Of a stretch of 64,000 nt of DNA, positions 48,695 through 60,621 are shown in pieces; position 1 is the stretch's first letter; the number at the start of each line of letters is the position of its first letter. Source of the DNA: Holothuria scabra. Lineage: Eukaryota > Echinodermata > Holothuroidea > Aspidochirotida > Holothuriidae. The notes under the pieces were generated by a model. It worked only from the letters and a program-made list of their open reading frames with translations. It did not search any database and was not told the origin of the DNA. Position numbers and translations under genes: made by a program. The stretch is taken from positions 16,493,450-16,557,449 of the forward strand of contig CM074187.1 of assembly GCA_037179385.1 (NCBI GenBank). Direction: 5' to 3'.

Positions 48695-49662
48695 AGCTCA
48701 TCTCGTATATTCCCCATGCCATTGGGGTTGGGGTTAGGAGTCAAGCATGGAGGATGATGTTAGAAGTTAGCGTCAGTGGTATTGGTTTAGATAATAAGGT
48801 CATGTGACAAAACAACTGCAGTGTCCACAGTCAGAGGATTTGTGCATTTAATGGGTCCATTCTGAAAACACTCTGATGTGATGAAAAATCAATATAATTA
48901 TGGATCAACTCAAGATACTCCCTACTGTACAGTGTATGCCACCAATGCCAGCATTTTCAGTTTGAATGTATGGTTGATTCAATGGCTTGGAACTGTGAAC
49001 AGAAGGTCTTTGCCCCTCTGTACCACTTCATCTGATGCCATTTAAGCAGATCGATTGTATATTTTTTGGAAAGATTACAGTTTGATACCAAAGTAATTTT
49101 CACTCAAGGGTAATTGCAAGCAATATTCTCAAGAGAAGACTGAGAAGTATTTACCCTGAAAAAAAATTGGTGTGAAAATATTTTAGAAACACAACTGTAC
49201 CTTCAAGGCTTCTGAATAAATGGTTCTTACTGTTTACTAGAACTAAAGCTGTACTCATTGGAACTATTTTGTTTGTTACAACGAAGATCGTTTTTATTTT
49301 GCATTTTGTTAAAACTTGTGGTGTTCTTCTTCTTTCTAATAAGTGGTAATTTGCACCATACAGTAGAGTATTAATATATTGTAGTACACTTCAAGATAGC
49401 ACGATTATTGCCATGTGTGTTTTTTTTTTTTCATAGAAACCCGAGTAGATCCATGGAGCTAACACTTTTAACTCCATGGTAGATTTGACATGGAAGTGTT
49501 ACGTTTCACTCTGTAGTTTTAAATCACATTGTATCCTGTAGTAACATTTTATTAAAATATACTTCTTAGTGCATAGAGTACAGAGTGATGTTGCAATTAA
49601 TACAGTATCTTGAGTTCATTATGGCATTTTAGATTGGTAATACATCAGGTCTGAGTGTTTTT

Positions 49663-50605
49663 GATTCCTTGCCGTAGGCAGGCAAGGAAGCTATGCGATG
49701 GTGATGTCGTGTGTGTGTGTGAGTGTGTGTGTATGTGTGTGTGTGTTTGTGACACTTGCTTGTAAACACGATATCTTAAGATAGGAATGTCCGACACTTT
49801 TCATATTTGGTATATAGATTTATCATGTTGAGAGGAAGAACCCAATTGTTTTTGGTAGTGGTCAAAGGTCATTTGAGGTCACCACCGGTAAAATTGCGAC
49901 AACTTCAAAAATGGCTTGTAAACACGATATCTTCAGATAGGATTGCCTGACAATTTTCATATTTGGTATATAGATTTTTCATGTTGAGAGAGAGAAGCCT
50001 ATTGTTTTGGTAGAGGTCAAAGGTCATTTGAGGTCAATAGAAGTAAAATTGCGAAAACTTCGAAAATGGCTTGTAAACTCGATATCTTCAGAAAGGAGTG
50101 ACCGATAATCTTCATATTTAGTATATAGATTTGTCATGTTGAGAGAAAGAAGCCTATTGCTTTTGGTAGAAGTCAAAGGTCATTTGAGGTCACCAGCGGT
50201 AAAATTGCGAAAACACCGAAAATGGCTTTTAAACATGATTTCTTCAGATAGGAGTGACCAACACTTCTCATGCTTGGTATATAGGTTTGTCATGTTCAGA
50301 GGAAAAAGCCTATTGTTTTTGGTTGAGGTCAAAGTTCATTTGAGGTCACTAGCAGTTAAGATGCAAAAACACCGAAAATGGCTTGTAAACATGAAATCTT
50401 CAGATAGGAGTGACCGATACTCTTTATATTTGGTATAAAGATTTGTCATGTTGAGAGAAAGAAGCCTATTGCATTTGGTAGAGGTCAAAGGTCATTTGAG
50501 GTCACCAGCAGTAAAATTGTGAAAATTCTGTGCCTAAAATGTAAAGAAAAACCTATCAAACACTGTCAATTTGAAAGCAGGTAAGGTATTTGATGGCAAG
50601 GAATC
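49663..50605 (+). mobile_element. Candidate element with GATTCCTTGCC inverted ends carrying a GT run and five ~156-bp tandem units
   Basis: GATTCCTTGCC at 49663-49673 and GGCAAGGAATC at 50595-50605 are perfect 11-bp inverted repeats. The left end also folds on itself (TTCCTTGCC gta GGCA GGCAAGGAA). Inside are a (GT)n run (49708-49748), 'gtttgtgacact' and tandem units anchored at 49770, 49926, 50081, 50237 and 50393 (period 155-156 bp). The units share 'acacgatatct', 'gataggaatgtccgac' and AGGTCAAAGGTCA with the array at 0.5-2.9 kb but are diverged. No target duplication was evident and no transposase is encoded. Val/Lys-rich frames here are repeat read-through. Confidence 0.65.
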
Positions 50606-51257
50606 ACTAAGCCTTTTGGCTTTCTGGTTAGAATGGGCCTATCATGCAGGCTTTGACAAATTCGTTTTTCATTACTTGTCTATCAGGCTAGGGATTCCCA
50701 AAGCCTACTTGTCCCCATGAATATGCAGTTAGTCCATATCTAATTATCTAGTACTACAAGCCATTGCATTTCTATGCGAAGAAGGCTTCTGTGCTGTTTG
50801 CCTGGAGGGCTACAATATTGAGCAGTTCACTTTTCGAGTCATTTTTTACTTGCCTCGGACTGTCGGGTGGGGGATTTGTCGAACCCTGCTATCATGCACA
50901 TTCATTTGTATTCAAATGGATTGTTTCTAACGTTAAGTAGACATAAGCAACAATTAACATTCAGTAACACTATCCTTCCTCTTCATAATTCTTAGTGGAA
51001 ATTACGGTACTACTGAAGTTCTTTGTTGAACAACATTGTGTAAATAACAATTACCTGTGTAAATGAATGTCTTTTCTCATATCTTATCTACTCAGTAGGT
51101 TACCTAAGTCTTGAGGAAATGGATGTACGTAGGCTCTTTATCCTGTACAGTATGGCAGATACTGTTTACAAACAAAATCAACACAGGACATGTAGAAGAG
51201 GTCTAGGAATAATACTGTATAGTGTCAGGGTGTACACCAGTGAGAGAGGAGGAATGG

Positions 51258-51282
51258 AATGGGGGTGGGGGGGGGGGTGGTG
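51258..51282. repeat. Poly-G tract
   Basis: G-rich run with TGG interruptions. Confidence 0.85.
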
Positions 51283-52199
51283 GAGAGGGATTTGGTACTG
51301 CCTAATTTTTTTTAGCTGGGGATAACAGACTAACCTCCTGTATTTTTTTGCAATCCTGGCAAAAATTCTAGGTGCAGCTTGAACAGTATATTATCAATAC
51401 ATAACCTCAATACTGTATGTAAAGCTATAACCCTAGTTGATGTTATATTGCTATGTACTAAAGGGTATGTGATCTCAGGTTATTTACATTGCTGATGCAA
51501 GTTCTATAAGTGCAATGGCAGTTCATATAGTGCTCAATTTTCCTGGTTATAAAGTACTTACTTTGTGACAATTTTTTTCAAATGTTAATCTCAAATTCTT
51601 GTTATTTCAGTAAAAGTTGTTCTTTATTCATAAATGAACAAATCATTTCACACAAAAATGCTTTTAATGAAATGCCGGACTGACTTTCCAGATTTGACAT
51701 AGATATAAAAAAGGAGGAAAAGTCTTACACTGCCAAGTTTGCAATAATGTTGGTTGGATTGTTGCAGAAACAAGTAAATTAGTTGTGCATGAGACAGATA
51801 AAACTGAGCTTGCAGTAATTCAAAATATGACCATCAAAGTGTAGGAGGATTTCATGGTTTGGAACATCAATGACAAAATGTGAAAATTGATTTCCTCATT
51901 TGATCGGTGCCAATCAGGTATGTGATCAAGGGAAAGAGGTGGCGGTTGAAATCTCCACGGTCCATTATTTGAAAAGCAAAATGATGTCAAAACATGGCAA
52001 AAAAGCAGTGACATATATATTATTTGTTCAAGGCACAAATATAAATTGCACCATTTCACATCTGGAGAATTAAAAGAGCCGTTTTTCTCTCAAAGAGGAA
52101 CAGGTCATTAGAACATCCCCTCCCCTTAGACCCCTCTTCCCTAAAGGCAAAGAATGACGGTCAACTCTCACCTCGAACTATGGTTTCTGTAGTAATCTA

Positions 52200-52350
52200 C
52201 AGAATGTTTTGATTGGCACAACTCTTGAATTGACAGCAAGTTAAAAAAATGCAGAGTACTGTAGTCCATTAGTAATCTACAAAATTTTTTGAATTGGCAC
52301 AGCTCTTTAATTGACAGCAAGTTAAAAAAATGCAGAGTTCTGTAGCTCGC
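52200..52350. repeat. ~66-bp direct duplication
   Basis: 'agtaatctacagaatgtttt' with 'gattggcacaactcttgaat' and 'tgacagcaagttaaaaaaat' with 'gcagagt' occurs twice (from ~52193 and ~52270). Confidence 0.85.
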
Positions 52351-52384
52351 ATTACTGTACAAAGCATGTAAAGTGCTGAGAGTG

Positions 52385-52545
52385 TTTTGATTGCACATAG
52401 GGGTCTTTTGTATTAATCCTGAAACAATAAACTGAGATCGTGTCTGAATTAGGTTGAGTAAGGCAGTTGTGTGAGGGGCCATTAGCAAGTACGTTGGAAT
52501 AATCTGAACTGTTTGGGATGGGAGGATTAGTCCTTTTGGCTTTGA
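52385..52545 (+). repeat. R2 MITE, right-half fragment
   Basis: 'cctgaaacaataaactgaga', 'tcgtgtctgaattaggttga', 'tgtgaggggccattagcaag' and 'ctgtttgggatgggaggatt' follow the full R2 copy (33197) in order. Confidence 0.65.
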
Positions 52546-52913
52546 GATACTCCAACATCTCCCATTATACCATCCTGCTTATGTCCTTGCGTAAATATTT
52601 CCTAACTCATTGCGAGGACATTTTCTGTTCTCAGTGGTTCATTGAATTATGATATCAGTGAGATGTTATGTGAACAGACTGTACAGTAATTGACTCATTT
52701 TGCTAAATTCTTGACAAATTTTTATGAAATGGTGAAATACGTTCAGAATGCCTTCTTGAAGTCCTATTTATGAGTTCTCACAAAAGGATAAACACTATTG
52801 GCTTTTTAAGTCTCCTGCTAGGTCAACACTTTCAAAAAAGCTAGAACTTTTCTTTTAAAAGGGCAAGGGCAGCAGATTTTTTTTTTATGAAATTTTTTAT
52901 ATAGGATCTCCTT

Positions 52914-53140
52914 AAAGGGCAAAAGCATTCACCCCAAATATTTTGAAACAACAGCTTGATCCCACAGATTTCTTTTTATTTCTTTTCCAAGTTTTCATAA
53001 TACTTCAGGAGTTCAACCTTTTATATTGTACATTCAAGGTAAACCATTGAGTTGCTCATCTATATTTAAGTAATACTTCATAATTCAATTAAAATATCAT
53101 TGTCACATGACTTCCAGGAGCCAGTCATGAAATTGGAGAG
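52914..53140 (+). repeat. Interspersed repeat R4, copy 2
   Basis: Colinear with 39756-39970 over about 220 bp at moderate identity (see that entry). Confidence 0.65.
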
Positions 53141-54189
53141 ACTACAACACTTATCCAAAATGAGTCCTACATTTCCCCTTTAAAGTGTACCTCAAGTCCA
53201 AAAATTCAAAAATATATCCTAACAGTCCAATTCTCATCCTCATAGGGACATTCCTGAGCTGAGATGTTGAAGTTTATTTACTAAAAACAAATTGGTCCAT
53301 TGCCCCAAAATTTGTGACTTTCTTTTCGTACAATTTACATTATCTGCTTTGTTTCCATTTGGAATTAAATTTGTTTTTATGACCTTGAACACTTCCTGCT
53401 TGCTTGCATAGCATGTTCCACAGAGAGGGCTTAATTAATTACATCAGCACAAAAGAGTAAGAGAGTTACTGCACCTTGGTACAAGAGTGCATGCAGTAAC
53501 TTTTAGAAAAACAAAGAAATACAAAGATTATAATTGAGTAGTACAACAATGACATTACAAATGATTGCACAATGTATCATTTTACATTGAGTGAATAAAT
53601 TTCAAAATTAAATATCTCTGCTCTTGAATGTCCTATGAAGATGGCATTTGGACTGTTAGAATCCATTTTTCATGTTCTTTAATATATTTTTGATTTTTTT
53701 GACTTTAGGTACACTTTAAAACTATTGATCATTATGATATTACTCTCAATTTCCCTTATCATGCGTATCTCCTGAGTTGCTGTACAGTACAGTTGGACAC
53801 TCTGTTTAATAAATATACAGTTACAGATCTTAATATGTACAGTAGCTGACTGTAGCAGTGAAACTGGCCATTCATGGTACTACATGATGAATCTTTAGAT
53901 TGGAAATAAATTTAGTGACTTTACTAGAAAGATCTCAAGTATCCGAGATGTATTAGCTCTCCTGTGATGAGTCATATCTTATATGCAGGGAAAATATCTC
54001 CTCATTTATTACACAGTGCTTCTGTATCTCAGGCAACCGTTCCCTCTCATACAGGCAACTATTCTGAATGTGGAGAGTTTACTTTATGTCTCATGCACTC
54101 CTAATTTAGTACTGTACATTCCTGCTTGTACTTGTGGAAAGGTGAAAGTCAACTGCCATTTAAGGAATCTGATTTGAAGATGCACAAAT

Positions 54190-54237
54190 CATGAGCACTG
54201 TAATCATGTGTGTCATGAGCACTGTAATCATGTGTGT
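54190..54237. repeat. 24-bp unit repeated twice
   Basis: 'catgagcactgtaatcatgt' plus 'gtgt' in tandem. Confidence 0.9.
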
Positions 54238-57200
54238 CATAGGTGGTATAATGTAAATTACATTAATGGGATGCCTATACCGCACTGTAATAATGATTGA
54301 CTTTAATGACACGATTGCTGAGAAGACCAGTCCAATTAAAAATTGTGATTTAGAAGAACAATCAATGTAAACCTATCGACATAAGAGCTTCCTCTAAAAG
54401 ATTTGCAACTTAGAGTGATATAGCTGTGATAAATTAGATTCGAGATCATGCTGAAATTGTTGGCTGTTTGCTTACATTTTGAAGTGAATATAAATAAAAA
54501 GAAAATAAAAAATATGTATTTGTCAGATGATCTTATATCTATTTAGAATGATCATTTTCTTATACACATAGTACATCTTTAAAAGGGAAATGTTGTGTTT
54601 AAAATAATCTGCTCCAAAAAAAGAGTGCAACCAAAATGGCTCAGAGCTCTATCCAACAATTCACTCTTAATCATAAACCGTAGCAGTAGCTACATCTCTT
54701 CAAAATACTATGCACAAGAAGAGCCATGAACGTTGCATCATTTGAAATTTTGAAAGTTTGGGGGAATGAATTATTCTTAAGCAACAAACAACTGAATTTC
54801 TGTCTGTGTGAAACTTATTTTTTGAAAAGAAGGCTACCATACATGCCTTAGTTTTGATAATTATCACCCTGTGTCAATAAATATTAGTTTTAAAAGGATG
54901 AATTTTTCTTGCACAACATTTCCCTTTAAGTATAGTAGCCTGTTCCTCCATGTATATTGTTGCTGCTGTTGGGAAATAATTTGCTTGGAGACTACAGTAT
55001 AATATGAAGTCCTCAAATCTGGAGGTATATGAAGCTGGTAAATATGGAGGTGAAGTCTTATTTTCCTGAGTACAACTACACTGTATTTATCTTCAGCTTC
55101 ACTTCTAACCCCACATTGTTTTAACTTTTGTGCATCTTTTATGGGGCGGGAGGTGGGGGAAGCGAGGAGATTTCTGCGGCTATGTTTTTGGGGAAGCCCC
55201 CTGTGCATGGAGCAGCCCCTTCCCATGGAATTGTAACCTGCATAAGCTATTTGAACATGCAATCTTATAAATCTCTTCTGAGCAAATTTTGTCTTCATTA
55301 AAGGATGTTAAAAATCTTAACATGTACTATGATTCCCTAGAAATGATTCTTTTGCATACAGTGTACACAGTTGTTCTGTAATACAGAACTTAGTAACCTG
55401 CCATTGCTCTCTAACACTTCCCATGGTTTTAATTTTAATTGTTCTTCACTCTGATTTCTGTTCTTTCAGAAAAAATTATCTCTGAGGAGAATAAATTTCA
55501 GTAGATTGGTAATTTTTAAAATTGTTTATGTTTAGGAAAATAATGTATGACAGTAAAGAAAGTGTCAATTAAAGAATTAGAAAGCATAGGGAAGCATGCC
55601 TATAATTATACAATAAAGAACGGTCACTGCCTGTATATGTAGGCTGACACAATGCTAATGACAGTGGCTTTATGCTACCTTGGGTGTGTTATCAGTAACT
55701 ACTCTGCCTATACATAAAAGATGAGAATGATCAGTATAAAGGCATCTGGGAATTTAGGAGACATTTCAGATTCAGAAGCTAAAAGTGTGAGGCCATGTTT
55801 CAGACAGTTCTGTCTATGACATCAACACAGGTAAAACCAAGCGGAGGGAATGAGTTTAAATTAAGTTCATGCATTGAATGGATTTATGTGCATATGGAAG
55901 CATGTACAACATAAGCACACTAGTGTCTTGGTCATTAAAATATTTCTTGAAGTGAAACAGATTTTGTTTCATTTGAAATGGATTGTTGCCTTGACTGATT
56001 TTCATCCAGAGAAAGTACTGTAAGCTCCTCCTTACATTACATGTCAAGGTAAATTCTGAGTTTAGATAAACATGATGAATTGCCAGCTCATTTCTCTGCA
56101 GAATTTTGTTGCTCAATGTCAGTGTTAGGCACATATCACTGACATGCAGCAGACATTTTTAAAAAGTGGTTGATTGGAAAAATGCATATAATCAGCTGAT
56201 GATTTCTTTTTTTTTTCAAATGCCCTAATAAAGTATCCATTGATTTTTTGATTAATTTAATTACCAATACATGGAATGTTATAACTGCAGTTTTGCAATG
56301 AAAGGGGTAGATTGAATTGGTTCATGACAATCACCAAATTTTCTAAAACTGACTGTGAAATTAAAGATTCACTTCAGCTTGCAATAGGTTTTGACCAATA
56401 CTTTCAAATTATTGCCCCACCATGATAAGCTGAGAGTTTTAGAAAGAGGAACTGTTATAGACCCAAACTGCTCTAGAATTTGTCTTCTAGGGAAACCAGA
56501 CTTATATTGTGTTACATTTCAAACAAACATGGGAATTTCCCTTATCAATAAGTTACCCACACATAGTTATCGAGAAGGCTTCATGAGAAGCTGTGGCATG
56601 GCTACGTAGTTGGTGGGCTGAAGGTCTTACTCATACTTTTTACCTGCCCATGGGGACTGGATAGGTAAATGGGTTCAGGCTATAGTGACTCTCCAGATGC
56701 CTCTTGTCTATGGGTTCCAAAGGCTCTTGCTACTCAGCAGAAGGGAAGTATAAACTATGTTTTACATTGAAAAAGGCATCAGTGGAAATTTGGGATGAGA
56801 AAATTGTTTTAACCAAGTCATACTGTGGTGTTGAAAACACATTCCTTCATTCCTGAAAGAACAGTGTAAGGCCTTCTTTCAGTTGCGTAGTGTGCGGGGC
56901 CTTGCACTAAGTTCATAAAAGTCTGAGCGATAAATATATCGACAATAATAATCCAGGTTAAAGGGATGACAAGTACTTTAACAGTTCACAACAACTGATT
57001 AGTCCTCTTGATTAACAATTATGGACAGAATACACATACTAGTAGGCATACAGCTGGGATAAGTTTTGTGGGGAGGGCAAGAGCAAATTTTTACCGGCAC
57101 CTTTTATCTGTTTTGCCTGAATGGAATAAGTGTTTTGCCCGAATTGGGAGGGCAAGTGCCTCCCTGCACCCCCCTCTCTGGTATGCCTACAGTACGAGAA

Positions 57201-57839
57201 TATAGTTGAAATTGTGTCAGGAATGAATATTACCAGAGAACCCTAAGTATACAGGTGCTGATGAGTTGACAGGCCATATCAAACTCTTCACAAATAATGC
57301 TTTGAGCTCAGAACAACAAATATCACAGAAGACCGCACAAACGGTGTGTTATGCTGATTGGTCAAAATAGTAAAATCATATGAATAAATTATAAAAAAAA
57401 ACCTGTGATTGGCTAGATCAAATATGAGTTCACGCACTACTATGATGTCATACTTTGCCTGGCAACTAGCTAGTTGATCATAACCTTGACCTGACCAATT
57501 CGCATCAGGATGCAACATACTGTAGCATAGCAACGCAATACAATTAGTAAGTATGAGAAAGATCATAAAATAATGATATTGAAGTCTGAAATAATAGAAA
57601 GAACTGAATTAATGTACATCTCACAACAGTATGGCAAATAATGCATGAAGAAATTGTGTTGTAAATTTTTTCTTCAGACTTTTGGACCAAAAATATGGAA
57701 CTTCAAAATAATTGACTTAACAAAGATTCCTATGTTTAAAGTTTGCATTGGTGTGGAACTACAAAACAAGTTTGCTTATAATCTGGGCTTGAAAACATTT
57801 GTGCAGCTCTCTGCATGGAGAAAATGTATTTGATAAATG

Positions 57840-58125
57840 GTCTAGAGCAGTGGCTCTCAAAGTGGTCCCTGCTGCCCTCTGGGGGGGCATTGAAAAGTTT
57901 CAAGGGGTGCTGAGGATTTTGCAAGCAATAGGAGGGCGTTAGTATTGACTAGGGGGTCCTATCTGGGCCATTTTGGTGCTGGAAATGGAAAGTCGAAAGC
58001 TCAAAGTCAAAGACTCATGTAAATATGATGGCATGTTGGGTGGGAGGGGGAGGGGGGCATTGGATCAGTCATGGATGCCTATGGGGGCGGTATTTTGAAA
58101 AAGTTTGAGAACCACTGGTCTAGAG
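57840..58125. mobile_element. hAT MITE with CAGTGG(C/T)TCTCAAA ends (270 bp plus 8-bp TSD)
   Basis: GTCTAGAG at 57840-57847 and 58118-58125 flanks a 270-bp element beginning CAGTGGCTCTCAAA and ending TTTGAGAACCACTG (14-bp inverted repeats, one mismatch). The 8-bp duplication and CAGTGGTTCTCAA-type ends place it in the hAT superfamily, close in end sequence to the SPIN type (end consensus from memory). G-rich interior, no coding capacity. Confidence 0.92.
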
Positions 58126-59784
58126 GATGTGTACATAATGATTCCAGTATGAGGAGATCAAAAGCTGTGTTTAAGTACAGTAAGAATTAAGAATGCAGTT
58201 TACTTGTACATTTGCAATTTATATACTGTACCATCATTTGATATGGGAACCACATAACGCAATATTTCCTGATGTAATGTGAGTGCACGATGGTATTCAT
58301 GCAGTGTTGTATTAAAATAGCAGTTATCTTTGTGTGCTTATATACAGTACAGTGTATACTGGCCCAAATTGCTTGGTCTCCTGCAGATATTTCCTCCTTG
58401 TGCAAATATTGCGTCTGTCATGTTTTTTACTTTATTTCTGTAGTTATCTGAGCATGTAAAAGGTCATGAATAAATATACATCTATGTAGGTTTGCTGAAA
58501 TGTTATCAAACAACCAATATATCCTACTTCACAAGATCATGACCTTATTTGAATGAAGTATTTACACCTTGACAGTGTTTGACAAGTCTATATCATGTGA
58601 CACTACAAAGCTTCTTTCTTTAGTTGATAAATGGTCATTTACACCTGGTGCCAAATTGCCCCTTTCAGGAAATGAGGATTGATCATATTTTGCTATACAT
58701 TACCCATATTCAGTAATTTTCTCACAGTCTTCTGAATTAACAAGACTTATCAAAGTTTTTCAGCTCTTTGAACTTCTTTCATCCATTTTATAAAAACGAA
58801 GAATAAAAATTGTCTGTTTGTCACTCATAGTGACATAAGGTACCGCAACAATCTTTTGGAACTGTATAAATGAATGACACTATTTTAAAGAGCACCTGTA
58901 TATAAAGTGGAAGGGTGTCATGCCATGAAAATCGTCAATTAGAGAATTTATAAGTACATCATTGGCTGCGGTAGTAGTATATTACATTATTATGTTAATT
59001 ACACATCAGTGATGGTGCTCAATTGGAAAAGTTCATTAACTTTTATTTTTAAGTACTTTGCTATGTGTAAGGTAACCTTTTAAGCTACTAGTACTAATTT
59101 CATTTTGTTTAAAAAAGTTCTTAGATCTGTCGTAATTGTGCCACGTACTATACGCAGATACTGTATTATCATGTGTGCTTAAAACCATTAGTCCACTTTC
59201 AATAAATTTATGTCTCACAGTCTATTTTTGTCATTGCCATTAATTGATAGAGAAATCTCAAATTCATAATTGAGCCCTGTCCAGTCATCATCCCTGTGTT
59301 CCTAGCTTGCTTTGAACAATTTCTGATTCATCAATAGCTAGTCAGCTGGGAAAATTAGTCATGGCCAACCACAAGAGTGTTCTCATTTGGACCCCATTAT
59401 AAGATCTGCTCCTGATCTCCTCAGGTTGAAATGGGAGGAATCAAGTTGCATCATTAAATCCAGTTCAGTTTTTATTTCTACTCTGTCATCATGCCAGATG
59501 CCCTATCAACTGTCCTACATCAGTTGTTGTGTTCACATTTTTCTTTTTTTTTCATGCCTTATTATTTCGAGGTCTGATCCTTTCAGAACGGGTAATCCTG
59601 TTCAACTGCAGATTTGGGCAGTAGAACAAGAGTGTATGTTCCCATGCTCTTCATGAAAAACTGGATGCTCATCCATTGTTACATCTGGATCAGGTCTTTT
59701 CCTCATATTGTGCCCAAGTAGGAACACAACTAAGTTGTTTTTAAGCAATTGTAAAGAGGTACGCATCAATCTACGTGGCCCCTC

Positions 59785-59892
59785 CTCACCTCCTAATTAC
59801 AATATGTAACACTACTTACCTGCGGTAATCCTTTGGCAAGTCAAAGGATTACTGCAGGTAAGTAGTGTTACATATTGTAATTAGGAGGTGAG
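59785..59892. mobile_element. Near-perfect foldback: 51-bp arms, 6-nt loop
   Basis: The arm 59785-59835 (CTCACCTCCTAATTACAATA onward to CCTTTG) is the reverse complement of 59842-59892, with one difference that would be a G-U pair in RNA. Beyond the arms a weaker pairing continues (CTACG at 59771 against CGTAG at about 59904). It is either a snapback MITE or a long hairpin RNA source. It lies on either strand inside intron 3 of the epimerase-like gene, 0.7 kb before exon 4. Confidence 0.9.
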
Positions 59893-59944
59893 TATCAGGG
59901 CTCGTAGATCCCCACACCAGTAAGTTTGGGGGGATCTTAAGTCC

Positions 59945-60075
59945 ATTGGTTAGTTGGTTAGATGGAGTTTTACGGCCCAGTTGCCAACCGATTGGTTCAA
60001 GTTGAGCCAGCCATTGTCTTTTTTCTTGTCGTGGTCACTGGCATGTTTTCACTACTCCATTGCCTTGGAACTCCA
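59945..60075 (-). repeat. SINE-1 fragment, inverted
   Basis: The reverse complement contains 'ggcaatggagtagtgaaaac', 'ggctcaacttgaaccaatcg', 'gttggcaactgggccg' and 'aaactccatctaac', the SINE-1 middle part in order. Confidence 0.7.
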
Positions 60076-60572
60076 TATCAAAATGTTTTCCCATGGACTG
60101 TTATAGTATGGCTACCGTATACTGTGCTATATAGCTGGCACATTTGAGCATGGATTTTGGCATAAGACTGTAAGATACTGGCTGTACATACATCCCTGTT
60201 GACGAGATGAGCCACTTTTGGCATAATTTGAAGTTTGAATTTCATGCAGAGACATGAATTCTTGGTTTTCAAAAAGCCTTGCAATTCCGTTTTGTGGTGT
60301 CATTCTGCACAAACTTCCATTGAAATTAATGTATCACCAGAACAATTACTACTTCTAATTTTACAAATTGGAAAGCACTTGTCTGAGGTTTTTAACTTTC
60401 ACAGATATGACACATACACTATAAACAACTTGCAGGCCTGAAGCTACACAAGATGTTTTTCTTTAGGTATGAACTGCCTATTGAAATGTTTTCTTTTTTT
60501 CAAGAAGTAACAGTTAAATTCATCGTACTTTGCTTTACTTTAAACTTTCTTTTTTGTCATGTTTTCTTTCAG

Positions 60573-60621
60573 GCATTTATGGAGAAAGTGGAATTTGTCC
60601 AAGTTAACTTGAACCAACCAA
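60573..60621 (+). CDS. Extended-SDR / NAD-dependent epimerase-like protein, exon 4
   Basis: Sixteen codons plus one base: AFMEKVEFVQVNLNQP, with acceptor TTTTCTTTCAG and donor GTAAGT. FVQVNLNQP is beta3 plus the turn that in this family ends with an acidic or polar residue near the adenine ring. Follows EEHK of exon 3 in phase. The next exon should carry the INLAAET-like segment and later the YxxxK active site; none was found before 64000, so the gene is cut by the window end. About 67 residues of the protein are visible. Confidence 0.83.

Larger units (their letters stand above)
42919..60572 (+). other. Intron 3 of the epimerase-like gene (17.7 kb)
   Basis: Donor GTAATA, acceptor TTTTCTTTCAG. 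Contains the repeats listed individually. A lone perfect AGGTCAAAGGTCA occurs at 43347. The stretches 43.4-46.0, 46.4-48.3, 50.6-52.3, 53.2-57.8 and 58.1-59.7 kb hold no gene or RNA that I can recognise. The longest open frame of the window (144 codons, minus, 54864-55298) has no domain or conservation sign. Confidence 0.75.

Noticed and set aside
49663..50605. CRISPR-like reading of the regularly spaced repeats
   Set aside because: Units are continuous 156-bp tandem copies with no unique spacers, in a eukaryotic intron.
54864..55298. Longest open frame of the window (144 codons, minus)
   Set aside because: No domain, low-complexity Gln run, no splice or promoter context, inside a large intron. 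A frame of this length is expected by chance in 64 kb.
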